Part shown: positions 51,297 through 59,925 of the stretch, one piece after another
How positions within the stretch are numbered: position 1 is the first letter of the stretch
How the letters are laid out: each line of letters starts with the position of its first letter
Assembly: GCA_963728965.1 (NCBI GenBank)
Contig: CAVSMH010000006.1
Location: 2,108,001 to 2,172,000, forward strand
Direction of reading: 5' to 3'
Source of the DNA: DASQZT01 sp963728965
GTDB lineage: Bacteria > Acidobacteriota > Terriglobia > Bryobacterales > Bryobacteraceae
Length of the DNA stretch: 64,000 nt
The notes under the pieces: generated by a model
Databases searched by the model: none
Told to the model about the DNA's origin: nothing
What the model saw: only the letters and a program-made list of their open reading frames with translations
Position numbers and translations under genes: made by a program

Positions 51297-51971
51297 TCAT
51301 TTCGGTGGCGCCCGTGACGTGCTGCTCCCGGTTGCGCCGATTTTTTGCAGGATCGCCTTCACATAGTCTTGGGTTTCCCGGATGTTGGGCACCCCGCCCA
51401 CCTGGTCCACCGTTCCCGGCCCGGCATTGTACGCCCCCAGCGCCTGCTCCAGGCTGCCCGCATATTTATCCAGAAGCTGTTTCAGGTATCTCGCGCCGCC
51501 GTCCACGTTCTGACGGGCATCGAAGGGATCTTCCACGCCGAGTTGCTGGGCCGTGTCGGGCATGAGTTGCATGAGGCCCCGGGCGCCCTTCGGCGAAACG
51601 GCGCAAGGCCGATAGCCGGATTCCTGTTCGATCACCGCGCGGATGAGCTTGGGCGCGAGGGTCTGCGCCCGGGCGGCAGCTTCGATGATCGGTGAGATGG
51701 CTTCATCCGCCAGGGGATCGCACGGGATGTCCGATGCCGCCCGCACCGGCGCCGGATCTTTCATGGCGGCCGGATCCTCCGCAACGGACCCCTCTCCGCT
51801 CGCCGAGCCGAGCGAAACCCCGAGATTCTCGGCCTGTTTGCGGATCGACTCCGTCTGCTTCCGGGCGGCCTCCCGCTGCTTCTCCATGGCCGCGCGCATC
51901 ACCTCCCGCGGCGATGCCGCGGGGGTCTGCGCCAGCAGCGGCAATGCCGCCAGGATCCAGATCCATCGCAT
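51297..51971 (-). CDS. Exported lytic transglycosylase (SLT domain)
   Basis: A 224-residue protein with a signal peptide (WIWILAALPLLAQ), a ~75-residue charged linker and an SLT (Slt70-type) domain: LIRAVIEQESGYRPCAVSPKGARGLMQLMPDTAQQLGV, with catalytic Glu in IEQESGYRP, GLMQLMP, and the later ALGAYNAGPGTVD motif. It cleaves the MurNAc-GlcNAc bond of peptidoglycan. It is convergent with spt (53 bases apart) and 33 bases after the ctaA stop region on the same strand. Confidence 0.9.
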   Translation of the reverse strand: MRWIWILAALPLLAQTPAASPREVMRAAMEKQREAARKQTESIRKQAENLGVSLGSASGEGSVAEDPAAMKDPAPVRAASDIPCDPLADEAISPIIEAAARAQTLAPKLIRAVIEQESGYRPCAVSPKGARGLMQLMPDTAQQLGVEDPFDARQNVDGGARYLKQLLDKYAGSLEQALGAYNAGPGTVDQVGGVPNIRETQDYVKAILQKIGATGSSTSRAPPK

Positions 51972-52004
51972 TCATCGACACTATCGGCGGATTGGCCGCG
52001 AACT

Positions 52005-52973
52005 TTAGAGCGCCACGGCTACATTCGCACCGGGCGCCCCTGATAACAGCGTGGCGGCGAACAGCACCAGCGCAATCCACAGCAGGTCGGCCAGCAGCAG
52101 GTGCGCAATTTGCATCCACACCGGAGCCAGGAGCACCCAGTTGAGCCCACCGGCCAGTAGTTGCAGCCCTGCCAGGCCGAGCACCGCCCGGACCCACCGG
52201 CGCATGTCCGGACGGCGGCCCGCGCTGACCACCACGTACACCACCAGCCACGCCGCCACCGCCCCCGCGAGCAGGGGATGCCAGATCCGCAGGCGGACGA
52301 AAATGTTGGCCGCGGAATCGAAATCCTGGGCGAGTCCGGCTGCCAGCGAACCGGCGGGGAACAACGTATCGCCCAGTGCGGCGATGGCGCCGCTCACCCC
52401 CACGAGCAGGAACGAACCCAGCGCGATGGTGGTGCTCCACACGCCCCGGCCACGCGCATCGATAGCGGGCTTCCCCGTGCCCCACCAGGCCGTCAGCGTC
52501 AGGCAGGCGAGCAGAGTGAGCGTATTGATGAGGTGCGTGGACAGCGAATACGCGCGGTTGGCCGAGGCGTTCCTGGCGGTATGCTCGAGCAGCACCAAAG
52601 CCGCCCCCAGCAGCGCCTCGGTAACCAGGAATACGCCCGAAAGAGCCGCGCCGAGCCTGGCCGGATGCCGCCGTGGGAACGCCCGGAAGGCCCACACCAC
52701 CAGCAGCGCTACCAGTACCAGGTCCAGGCCGCTGGTGGCTCGATGGGTGAATTCAATCAGCGTCTGGACGCTGGGTGAGTGCGGCGTCACCGTGCCGTTG
52801 CACAGCGGCCAGTGATTGCCACAGCCTGCGCCCGAACCCGTGGCGCGCACGTAGGCGCCCCACAAGATCACCCCGACGTTGTACGCCAGCACGGCCCAGG
52901 CATATCGCGCGAATGAACCGCCGGGGCGTCCGGAGACGGGCGCCGGCGGAATCCCGGCTTCGGTTTTGAGCAT
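52005..52973 (-). CDS. ctaA: Heme A synthase (COX15/CtaA family)
   Basis: A 322-residue protein with about eight membrane helices. Family landmarks: ILWGAYVRATGSGAGCGNHWPLCNG (key part VRATGSGAGCGNHWP), IEFTHRATSGLDL with the heme-ligand His, a Cys-free second half with LSTHLINTL and WHPLLAG, and WMQIAHLLLADLLW near the C-terminus. It oxidises the C8 methyl of heme O to heme A for cytochrome oxidase. No ctaB or cox genes lie next to it. Confidence 0.88.
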   Translation of the reverse strand: MLKTEAGIPPAPVSGRPGGSFARYAWAVLAYNVGVILWGAYVRATGSGAGCGNHWPLCNGTVTPHSPSVQTLIEFTHRATSGLDLVLVALLVVWAFRAFPRRHPARLGAALSGVFLVTEALLGAALVLLEHTARNASANRAYSLSTHLINTLTLLACLTLTAWWGTGKPAIDARGRGVWSTTIALGSFLLVGVSGAIAALGDTLFPAGSLAAGLAQDFDSAANIFVRLRIWHPLLAGAVAAWLVVYVVVSAGRRPDMRRWVRAVLGLAGLQLLAGGLNWVLLAPVWMQIAHLLLADLLWIALVLFAATLLSGAPGANVAVAL

Positions 52974-53001
52974 GGGAGGACGCTTTTATTGTAATCCCCC
53001 C

Positions 53002-53053
53002 TTGACACGCCGCCCGTCCGATGCTACTTTTGCAACAGGATGTTGCTTTTGCA
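53002..53053 (+). promoter_or_regulatory. Promoter with BlaI-type operator
   Basis: Perfect -35 TTGACA (53002-53007), 17 bases, then TACTTT (53025-53030). Overlapping the start point is the dyad GCAACA-GGA-TGTTGC (53032-53046), flanked by two copies of TTTTGCA 19 bases apart. This is a likely binding site for the BlaI protein encoded next, giving autoregulation. Confidence 0.62.
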
Positions 53054-53062
53054 GCATACGCC

Positions 53063-53452
53063 ATGCGGAAAGAAGGACATCGCAACCTCAGCCGCCGCGA
53101 GCGGCAGATGATGGACATCCTCTACCAGCGCGGGCGCGCCACCGCGGCCGAGATTCAGGCCGCCCTGCCGGATCCGCCCACCTACTCGGCGGTGCGCGCC
53201 AAGCTCCGCGTCCTCGAAGAGAAGGGGCACGTGCGCCACGTGGAGGAGGCTCTGCGCTACGTCTACCTGCCGACCGTGGCGCGCGACAGCGCGAGGCGCT
53301 CGGCCATGCGGCACCTGGTGAGCACGTTTTTCGAGGGGTCGGTGGAGCAGGCCGTGGTGGCGCTGCTGGATCTGTCGGCGGCGGATCTTTCGCCGCAGGA
53401 ACTGGACCATATCGCGGGCCTGATCGAGCAGGCAAAAAAGGAAGGAGCTTGA
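53063..53452 (+). CDS. BlaI/MecI/CopY-family transcriptional repressor
   Basis: A 129-residue winged-helix repressor. It has LSRRERQMMDILYQRGRATAAEIQAAL at the N-terminus, PTYSAVRAKLRVLEEKGHVRH (recognition helix and wing), and a dimerisation C-terminus (RHLVSTFFEGSVEQAVVALLD). The start ATG at 53063 was chosen because an upstream in-frame ATG at 53021 lies within the promoter. BlaI repressors are inactivated by a partner M56 peptidase, and one is encoded a single base downstream. Confidence 0.9.
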   Translation: MRKEGHRNLSRRERQMMDILYQRGRATAAEIQAALPDPPTYSAVRAKLRVLEEKGHVRHVEEALRYVYLPTVARDSARRSAMRHLVSTFFEGSVEQAVVALLDLSAADLSPQELDHIAGLIEQAKKEGA

Positions 53453-53453
53453 T

Positions 53454-54566
53454 ATGACGTGGCTGGCGTTGATGGCCGAAAACGCAGGGAAGGGAACCGT
53501 GATTCTGGCGGCCACGGCGGCATGGTTCTTCGTGGGCGCCGCACGCACTTCCCGCCTGGTCGGGCGATCGGCGCCGGCTCCTTATGCGCCCGCCCCCGGC
53601 AGCAACCCGCGCGTGCGGGTGCTCCACTCCGCGGAAACTCCCATGCCGCTGACCTGGGGGATCCTGCGTCCGGTGGTCCTGCTTCCCGCCGACGCCGCCC
53701 GCTGGTCCCGGGCGCGTCTCTCGGCCGTGCTGCTTCACGAACTGACCCACGTGCGCCGCAGGGACGTGCTGGCGCAGGCCATCGCCCAACTGGCGTGCTG
53801 CCTCTACTGGTTTCATCCCGCCGTCTGGTACGCGCTGCGCGGGCGGAAACGCGCGCCGGTGAGCCCGCGCGCCGCGGTGGCCGTGGCCGCGGCGGTTTTC
53901 GCCGTGGTCCTGCCCCTGGCCTCGCTCACCGCCTACGCGCAGGCGCGCGGCGCTCTGGCGGGCATCGTGGAGGATGCCAGCGGCGCCCGCGTCCCGCACT
54001 GCGAGGTGACCGCCATCAACCAGGATGGCACCAACCGCGAGATCACCCGCAGCGATGCCGCCGGCGAGTACGGGTTCGCCTCGATTCCGCCAGGACGCTA
54101 CACCCTCGAGTTCCGGATGCGTGGGTTTGCCTTGCTCCGGGCCCAGGCCACCGTCGCGGCCGGCGTTCCCTCCCGCCTGGATGGCAAGCTCGACGTGGGT
54201 ACCGTTTCCGAAGCGCTGGTGATCAAAGGCCAGCGGTCCACACCGGCCGCGCTTCCGGCCGCCCGCGCGCCCGAACGCATCCGCGTCGGCGGCAATGTGC
54301 AGGCCACCAGGCTCATCTCCCAGGTGCGGCCGGAATATCCGGCGGATCTCCAGCGCGCCGGCATCCAGGGCACGGTGCTACTGCGCGCCGTGATCTCCAC
54401 TGCGGGCGACCTGGCCAACCTGGACGCCGTCAATACGGCCGTCGATCCGGGGCTGGTCCGCGCCGCGCTCGATGCGGTCCGCCAGTGGCGCTACCAGCCC
54501 ACCCTGCTGAACGGCCAGCCCGTGGAGGTGGTCACTACCATCACCGTCGATTTCCGGCTGGAGTAG
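53454..54566 (+). CDS. Shortened M56 (BlaR1-type) peptidase fused to carboxypeptidase-regulatory-like and TonB C-terminal domains
   Basis: A 370-residue membrane protein. The M56 part has TPMPLTWGILRPVVLLP, the zinc motif HELTHVRRRD, and LYWFHPAVWYALRG. Normally the next part carries an ExxCDD motif before the last helix; here the sequence jumps to RKRAPVSPRAAVAVAAAVFAV, so that segment and the first two helices of a full M56 are missing. After the helix follow a CarboxypepD_reg-like domain (ALAGIVEDASGARVPHCEV; GEYGFASIPPGRYTLEF) and a TonB C-terminal domain (VRPEYPADLQRAGIQGTVLLRAVI). It probably senses envelope state for BlaI or serves as a TonB-type transducer; its peptidase activity is doubtful. 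Confidence 0.8.
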   Translation: MTWLALMAENAGKGTVILAATAAWFFVGAARTSRLVGRSAPAPYAPAPGSNPRVRVLHSAETPMPLTWGILRPVVLLPADAARWSRARLSAVLLHELTHVRRRDVLAQAIAQLACCLYWFHPAVWYALRGRKRAPVSPRAAVAVAAAVFAVVLPLASLTAYAQARGALAGIVEDASGARVPHCEVTAINQDGTNREITRSDAAGEYGFASIPPGRYTLEFRMRGFALLRAQATVAAGVPSRLDGKLDVGTVSEALVIKGQRSTPAALPAARAPERIRVGGNVQATRLISQVRPEYPADLQRAGIQGTVLLRAVISTAGDLANLDAVNTAVDPGLVRAALDAVRQWRYQPTLLNGQPVEVVTTITVDFRLE

Positions 54567-54570
54567 CGGC

Positions 54571-54720
54571 CTACTTCAAACTGCGGTCGAAGAACTCCAC
54601 CATCATCTCGTTCATCTGCCGCGCCGCCGGCCCGGTCACCCCGTGCGACTTCTGCGGGTAGAGCATGTACTCGAACTGCCGGCCCGCCAGTTGCAGCGCA
54701 TGTCTACGAAGCCGAGCGAG
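54571..54720 (-). pseudogene. Remnant of an S9 (prolyl oligopeptidase/DPP4-type) peptidase C-terminus
   Basis: The minus strand reads ALQLAGRQFEYMLYPQKSHG, then VTGPAARQMNEMMVEFFDRSLK and a stop, which is the usual C-terminus of secreted S9 peptidases (catalytic His in KSHG). Upstream of about 54720 the similarity ends abruptly and the sequence becomes the 3' part of the CadC-like gene. Only ~45 residues remain, so this is a gene fragment. Confidence 0.7.
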
Positions 54721-54736
54721 ATCAGGTGAGGCCGCC

Positions 54737-56731
54737 CTACCAGGCATTGCGCACCGGCAGCGCCACGCCCGGCCCTCCACCGCGACACCCGGCTCGCGCG
54801 CCTACGCCGGCTTCGCGAAAGCTGACATGGGCCGTTGGTTCGATCACTTCGGCGGCGCCAACCCGTTCGAGCAGTCGCTGGAAGCGAGAATCGGAACGCA
54901 GCGGGTCAAATCTTGGATCTATCGGCAGAAAAAGCAGCCGCGGCGAACGCTCCTCAACCGCCGCCTCCAGGAATGCGAAGGTCCGTGGCTTGTCTCCCAG
55001 GCCCAGGAAGGCGATTGCCATATCAAACGAGGAGACGTATCTGCGCGCCGAGAGCTTCTTCAACTCCTCGATTAATTTCAGCGCGTCACGCGTTCTGCCG
55101 GCGACTCCGTAAACATGCGCCAAGGAGGCCACGTAAACCGGGCTGCGGCCGGACAGACTCACCGCCCTTTCCAACTCCGCTATGGCTTCCTGATACATCC
55201 GCTTCTGCACATAGGCCTGGCCGAGCGTCAGGTGCACAGGCACGAAATTGGGATCCATTTCGGCTGCATTCCGATACTGTTCGATAGCCATATCGTACCG
55301 GCGGGCAAAGAAGTACCGTGACCCGACCCAAGTATTAATGATGTTGGAAAGCGGATCGAGGTCCCGAGCTCGTTCCGACTCCCGGATGGCGCTCTCATGT
55401 TGGCCGGCCAATGACAGGTATTCGGCATACCAGTGGTGTGCGTTAGCGTAGTTGGCATTTAATTCGATCGCCCGACGGAACTCGCGTTCAGCCCCGGGCC
55501 GGTCCCAGTCGTAGTAAAGGGTGATGAATGCCAGAGTAGTGTGGGCCTCAGCGAGACCAGGATCGAGTTGCAGGGCTTTTGTGACCGCCTCCTTGGCGGC
55601 GGGGAAAGCTTCCCTGGGTGGCAGATACGCGTACCAGGCCAACGGCACCCAGGCATCTGCCAGCCCGGCGTAGGCCGCGGCATACCCGGGCTCTCTCTCC
55701 ACTGCCTGCTGAAAGTACTCCACGGCTTTGCGAAGACCTTCCTCGGTCCTCTTGTTCCAATAGAACCGGCCCTTGGCGTAGGCCAGATGGGCTTCCGGAG
55801 TCGCTTCGGACGCTTTCGCCAACCGCGTCCGCTCCCTGAGTGTCAGCTTCACCCGGATCTCGTCGACGATGGCCCGTGCCACTTCACTCTGTAAGTCGAG
55901 GACATCTCGAAAGTTGCGCTCGTAGGTCTGGCCCCAGATACGCTTTTCGATGGGCCCTTCGATCAATTGCACGCTGATTCGAACGCGATCGCCGGAACGC
56001 AGCACGGAGCCCTCCACGACCGCATCCACGTTTAACTCGCGTGCAATCTGCGAGAGCGATTTCCTGGTTCCCTTGTAAAGCAGCGAGGAGGTCTGCGAGA
56101 TCACGCGTAAAGCGCTCACCCCTGCGAGGTGAGCATTGAGAGCGTCCGTCATGCCGTCGGCGAAATACTCTTGCTCGGGATCCCCGGAGAGGTTCTTGAG
56201 CGGGAGCACGACCAGGGACTTGATCGGGCTTGAGGAGCGGCCTCCGCGGATCCAGTCGCGCACGTGGGCGGTGTCAAGCGCTACGGCCGCTGCCAGCAGC
56301 CCTCCGAAGGCCAAACAGCCGGCGAGAATATAGCGGCGGCGCTGGGACCGGTGTTGGGGGAGCGCTACCGGAGCTTCCGCTGTAGCGGCCCGGCCAGCGT
56401 CAACAGGGGCGATGAAACGGTAACCGCGGCGGGCCAGAGTTTCCACGAAGCGCGGCGCCTCGGCCGAGTCCCCCAGGGCCGCTCGCAACCGTTTGATCGC
56501 TGCGTTCAGGCTGTGTTCGAAGTCGACAAAGGTGTCGGCCGGCCAAAGCTTCTTCTGCAGGTCTTCGCGGCTGACGACTTCGCCAGGACGCGCCAGCAAC
56601 ATCGCCAGGATTTCCACAGGCTGCCCTTGAAGCTTGATCTTCATCCCGTGCTTGCGCAGCTCTTTGGAGGGAGGATTAAATTCGAAAACCCCGAACCGAA
56701 TCGGTTGTGGCGAAGCGGAAGACCCAACCAT
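54737..56731 (-). CDS. CadC/OmpR-type winged-helix regulator with membrane helix, TolB-like and TPR domains
   Basis: A 664-residue protein of a type very common in Acidobacteriota. Residues ~10-110: winged helix (FGVFEFNPPSKELRKHG; VVSREDLQKKLWPADTFVD; IKRLRAALGD; ETLARRGYRFIAPV). One membrane helix at ~137-157 (YILAGCLAFGGLLAAAVAL). Then a FlgO/TolB-like domain (SLVVLPLKNLSGDPEQEYFADGMTDAL) with VDAVVEGSVLRSGDRVRISVQL, and about seven TPR units (HLAYAKGRFYWNKR to LAHVYGVAGRTRDAL). It ends with the typical LPIDPRFDPLRSDSRFQRLLERVG followed by an unusual Gly/Arg/Ala-rich tail of ~45 residues that runs next to the S9 remnant. Target genes unknown; it is divergent from the haloperoxidase-like gene. 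Confidence 0.87.
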   Translation of the reverse strand: MVGSSASPQPIRFGVFEFNPPSKELRKHGMKIKLQGQPVEILAMLLARPGEVVSREDLQKKLWPADTFVDFEHSLNAAIKRLRAALGDSAEAPRFVETLARRGYRFIAPVDAGRAATAEAPVALPQHRSQRRRYILAGCLAFGGLLAAAVALDTAHVRDWIRGGRSSSPIKSLVVLPLKNLSGDPEQEYFADGMTDALNAHLAGVSALRVISQTSSLLYKGTRKSLSQIARELNVDAVVEGSVLRSGDRVRISVQLIEGPIEKRIWGQTYERNFRDVLDLQSEVARAIVDEIRVKLTLRERTRLAKASEATPEAHLAYAKGRFYWNKRTEEGLRKAVEYFQQAVEREPGYAAAYAGLADAWVPLAWYAYLPPREAFPAAKEAVTKALQLDPGLAEAHTTLAFITLYYDWDRPGAEREFRRAIELNANYANAHHWYAEYLSLAGQHESAIRESERARDLDPLSNIINTWVGSRYFFARRYDMAIEQYRNAAEMDPNFVPVHLTLGQAYVQKRMYQEAIAELERAVSLSGRSPVYVASLAHVYGVAGRTRDALKLIEELKKLSARRYVSSFDMAIAFLGLGDKPRTFAFLEAAVEERSPRLLFLPIDPRFDPLRSDSRFQRLLERVGAAEVIEPTAHVSFREAGVGARAGCRGGGPGVALPVRNAW

Positions 56732-56915
56732 CGAATTTTATTGATGATACCACCGGCCGATGCCTTCAGGCCGGTATCACCATTCGCTTCAACTCCAATG
56801 TATTCCACAAGATAGTGTGTCACCCACATTTCCTCCGAACAGCATTGAAGTACTTCCCGGGTGCTGCGAGCCTGACCCTTGAAGCAGCACTCAGAACCCA
56901 CAATCAGGAGGTTGT

Positions 56916-58190
56916 ATGAACACGTCCACTATCAAGGCCATCCGGCTCGGGCTCGGATCGGTCGTTGCGGCTCTGGTACTGAGCCCCGTGGTCGCGCGCG
57001 CCGATGTCGTTCTCGACTGGAACGCGATCATGCAGGCCACAGTCAGCGGCCAACCGCCGTTTCCTCAGGCACGCTTCGCCGCGATCACCCAACTGGCGGT
57101 GTTCGGGGCGGTCAACGCAATTACCGGCGATTACAAGCCGTACCTCGGCACGATCACCGCGCCGGCAGGCGCCTCGGCCGAAGCGGCAGCCATCGCCGCC
57201 GCACACGCCGTGCTCAGGAACTACTTCCCCGGGAGTGCGGCGGGCCTGGATGCCGCACGGGCGACCTCGCTCATACCGATTGCGGACGGTCCGGCGAAAA
57301 GCGCTGGAATCGCCGTCGGTGAAGCGGCCGCCGCGGCAATCATCGCCGCGCGCGCCAACGATGGCTCGGGGACGCCCGAGTTCTACCTGCCATCTTCGTC
57401 CAATCCCGGCGAATGGCAACTGACGCCCAGTTGCCCCGCAGCGGGCGGAATCTTTTTCTATTGGCGCAATGTGACTCCGTTCGGTATCCGAAGCGCCGAT
57501 CAATTCCGGTTGGATCCGCCGCCGGCACTCACCAGCATGAAGTACGCGATGTACTACAACGAGGTGAAATCGGTCGGGAGCGTCAACAGTACCGAACGCC
57601 CGCCGGATCGCGCTGACGTGGCGCGGTTTTACGCCGTCGTTCCCCCGGTACAGGTGTGGAACCAGGTTGCAAGGCAGATTGCCACCGCTCAAGGCAAGTC
57701 ACTCTCAGAAAACGCGCGTATTCTCGCGCTCCTGAACATGGCCATCAGTGACGCCGGAGTCGCGACTTTCGATACAAAGTATCAGTACAACTTTTGGCGC
57801 CCGGAAACAGCGATTCACATGGGCGCTACCGATAACAATCCAAGGACTGACGCCGATCCGTCCTTTGTACCCTTTATTACCACGCCCTGTTTCCCCAGCT
57901 ATGCGTCGGCTCATGGAGCCGCTGGCGGCGCAGCTCGCGAGGTGCTGGAGCGCATCTATGGCGGCCGGCCCCACAACCTGACCCTTGCGATGCCCGCGGT
58001 ACCGGGTGTGACCCTGACTTACAGAAAACTAAAGGAGATCACCGATGACGTTGATGATGCCCGTGTCTATGGAGGTATCCATTTCCGCTTCGACCAGGAA
58101 GCAGGTGCGGACCAGGGGCGCCGCATCGGTGAGTACGTGTACAAGCACAGCCTTGTTCCTGAGCGACCGCGCAATTTCGAGGAAGAGTAG
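56916..58190 (+). CDS. Exported vanadium-dependent haloperoxidase/PAP2-family protein
   Basis: A 424-residue protein with a signal peptide (LGSVVAALVLSPVVARA). It fits bacterial vanadium-dependent haloperoxidase-related proteins: DVVLDWNAIMQATVS, an Ala-rich helical N-terminal half, YQYNFWRPETAIH (vanadate/phosphate-binding region with Arg), CFPSYASAHGAAGGAA (PSxxSAHG motif with the acid-base His) and DDARVYGGIHFRFDQEAG (Arg and axial His). Halide specificity cannot be read. AGGAGG precedes the ATG. Confidence 0.87.
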   Translation: MNTSTIKAIRLGLGSVVAALVLSPVVARADVVLDWNAIMQATVSGQPPFPQARFAAITQLAVFGAVNAITGDYKPYLGTITAPAGASAEAAAIAAAHAVLRNYFPGSAAGLDAARATSLIPIADGPAKSAGIAVGEAAAAAIIAARANDGSGTPEFYLPSSSNPGEWQLTPSCPAAGGIFFYWRNVTPFGIRSADQFRLDPPPALTSMKYAMYYNEVKSVGSVNSTERPPDRADVARFYAVVPPVQVWNQVARQIATAQGKSLSENARILALLNMAISDAGVATFDTKYQYNFWRPETAIHMGATDNNPRTDADPSFVPFITTPCFPSYASAHGAAGGAAREVLERIYGGRPHNLTLAMPAVPGVTLTYRKLKEITDDVDDARVYGGIHFRFDQEAGADQGRRIGEYVYKHSLVPERPRNFEEE

Positions 58191-58302
58191 AATATCTCGA
58201 AATAGCGGAATGAGACGCCGCGACTCTCTGCGGTGGGGTGCTCCATTTCGGGGTCCGAACGCCGGAACGCGGAAGACGTGCTCGGCGTTAGGGGTGTGGA
58301 TA

Positions 58303-59925
58303 ATGCGACGATTCGTAACGGAGTTCGCGGTTGCGCTCACATTGGCCGCCGGCGGCGCCCTCGGCGACCAGCACGATCATGTCAATGAGCTCGGTTCGGT
58401 CCACTTCCCCATATCGTGCACCTCCGCGGCGCAGAAGACGTTCGTCCGCGGCGTGGCGCTCCTGCACTCGTTCTGGTACGACGAGGCCGAGCGGGCGTTC
58501 TCCGAAACGATCCGTGCCGACCCGGCTTGCGCAATGGGTTACTGGGGTATCGCCATGAGCTTCTATCATCCCATCTGGGCCCCCCCTACGCCGGACGATC
58601 TAAGGAAGGGGAGTGCAGCCGTCGCAAAGGCGCAAGCGGCGAAGGCCAAAACCCAGCGCGAGCGCGACTATGTTGCGGCGCTCGATGCCTTTTACCGCGA
58701 TTCGGATAAACTGCCCCACAGCGTGCGAGCGCTGGCGTGGCGGAACGCCATGCAGCAGCTTTCGGCGCGTTATCCGGCAGACCGCGAGGCGGCCATCTTC
58801 TTTGCGCTGGCGCTGATTGGAACCGCGCCTGCTTCGGACAAGAGCTATGCCAGCCAGAGGCAAGCGGCCGAGATCCTGAATCGCATCCTCCCAGAGCAGC
58901 CGAACCACCCCGGCATCGCGCACTACCTGATTCACAGCTATGACTCGCCGCAGCTTGCGATTTTAGCCCTGCCGGCTGCGCGGAGTTACGCCAAGATCGC
59001 GCCTGCGGTACCGCACGCGCTGCACATGCCATCGCACATCTTTACGCGGCTCGGCCTGTGGCAGGATTCGATCGCGTCGAATCTCGCCTCGGCCGCGGTG
59101 GCCAAGGACCACGTGGCGAAGAGCCTTCCTGGCGGGGTATCGCAAGACCAGCTTCATGCGATGGACTACCTCGTTTATGCCTACCTCCAGACCTGCCAGG
59201 ACGGTGAAGCAAAGCGGGTCATGGACGAAGCGGCTGCAGTCTCGAAGGTCGACCAGGAAGTGTTTCAGGCTGCTTACGCACTGGCTGCGATTCCGGCACG
59301 CTACGCGCTGGAGCGCAGGCGATGGTCGGCCGCAGCCGTGCTTGAGGTCCAGCCGGCCGGGTTCCCATGGCCGCGTTTCCGCTACGCCGAGGCGATCACG
59401 TATTTCGCGCGGGCTATCGGCTCAGCGCGTAGCGGCAATGCGTCCGCGGCGCGAGCTGAGATTGAAAAGCTGGCCGCGGTTCACGAGTTGCTGGCACAGA
59501 CGAAAGAGTCCTATGACTGGAGCACGCAGGTTGAGATACAGCGGCAGGCTGCATTGGCGTGGCTCGCACATGCGGAAGGTAACAACGAGTCAGCCTTACG
59601 GTGGATGCGCTCCGCCGCCGATCTGGAGGACAAGACCGAAAAGCATCCGGTGACGCCGGGTGCTGTCCTGCCGGCTCGTGAACTGCTCGGCGAATTGCTC
59701 ATGGAATTGAATCAGCCGGAGCTTGCGCTTCGCGAATTCGAAACAGTCCTGCGTAGTTCGCCGAAGCGGTTCAACGCCACATACGGCGCGGCCCGCGCGG
59801 CCGAACTTTCTGGCGATCAGAACCGGGCCAAGGAGCGCTATTCCGAGCTGCTCCAGCTTTGCGTGCAGGGCGCTGAGGAGAGGCTAGAAATCCAGAACGC
59901 GAGGGCGTTCTTACAAAACCGGTAG
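58303..59925 (+). CDS. Exported TPR-repeat protein
   Basis: A 540-residue protein with a short signal (VTEFAVALTLAAGGALG) followed by LGSVHFPISCTSAAQKTFVRGVALLHSFWYDEAERAF, here quoted as VHFPISC, QKTFVRGVALLHSFWYDEAE, typical of a family of periplasmic TPR proteins in Acidobacteriota and Bacteroidota. TPR units include RAFSETIRADPACAMGYWGIA, HIFTRLGLWQDSIASN and a C-terminal pair ALREFETVLRSSPKRFNATYG. There is a HALHMPSHIFTRLG motif that is conserved in this family. The function is unknown. ATG at 58303 with GGGG ahead; the frame is open upstream into the previous gene without significance. It follows the haloperoxidase-like gene by 112 bases. Confidence 0.78.
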   Translation: MRRFVTEFAVALTLAAGGALGDQHDHVNELGSVHFPISCTSAAQKTFVRGVALLHSFWYDEAERAFSETIRADPACAMGYWGIAMSFYHPIWAPPTPDDLRKGSAAVAKAQAAKAKTQRERDYVAALDAFYRDSDKLPHSVRALAWRNAMQQLSARYPADREAAIFFALALIGTAPASDKSYASQRQAAEILNRILPEQPNHPGIAHYLIHSYDSPQLAILALPAARSYAKIAPAVPHALHMPSHIFTRLGLWQDSIASNLASAAVAKDHVAKSLPGGVSQDQLHAMDYLVYAYLQTCQDGEAKRVMDEAAAVSKVDQEVFQAAYALAAIPARYALERRRWSAAAVLEVQPAGFPWPRFRYAEAITYFARAIGSARSGNASAARAEIEKLAAVHELLAQTKESYDWSTQVEIQRQAALAWLAHAEGNNESALRWMRSAADLEDKTEKHPVTPGAVLPARELLGELLMELNQPELALREFETVLRSSPKRFNATYGAARAAELSGDQNRAKERYSELLQLCVQGAEERLEIQNARAFLQNR

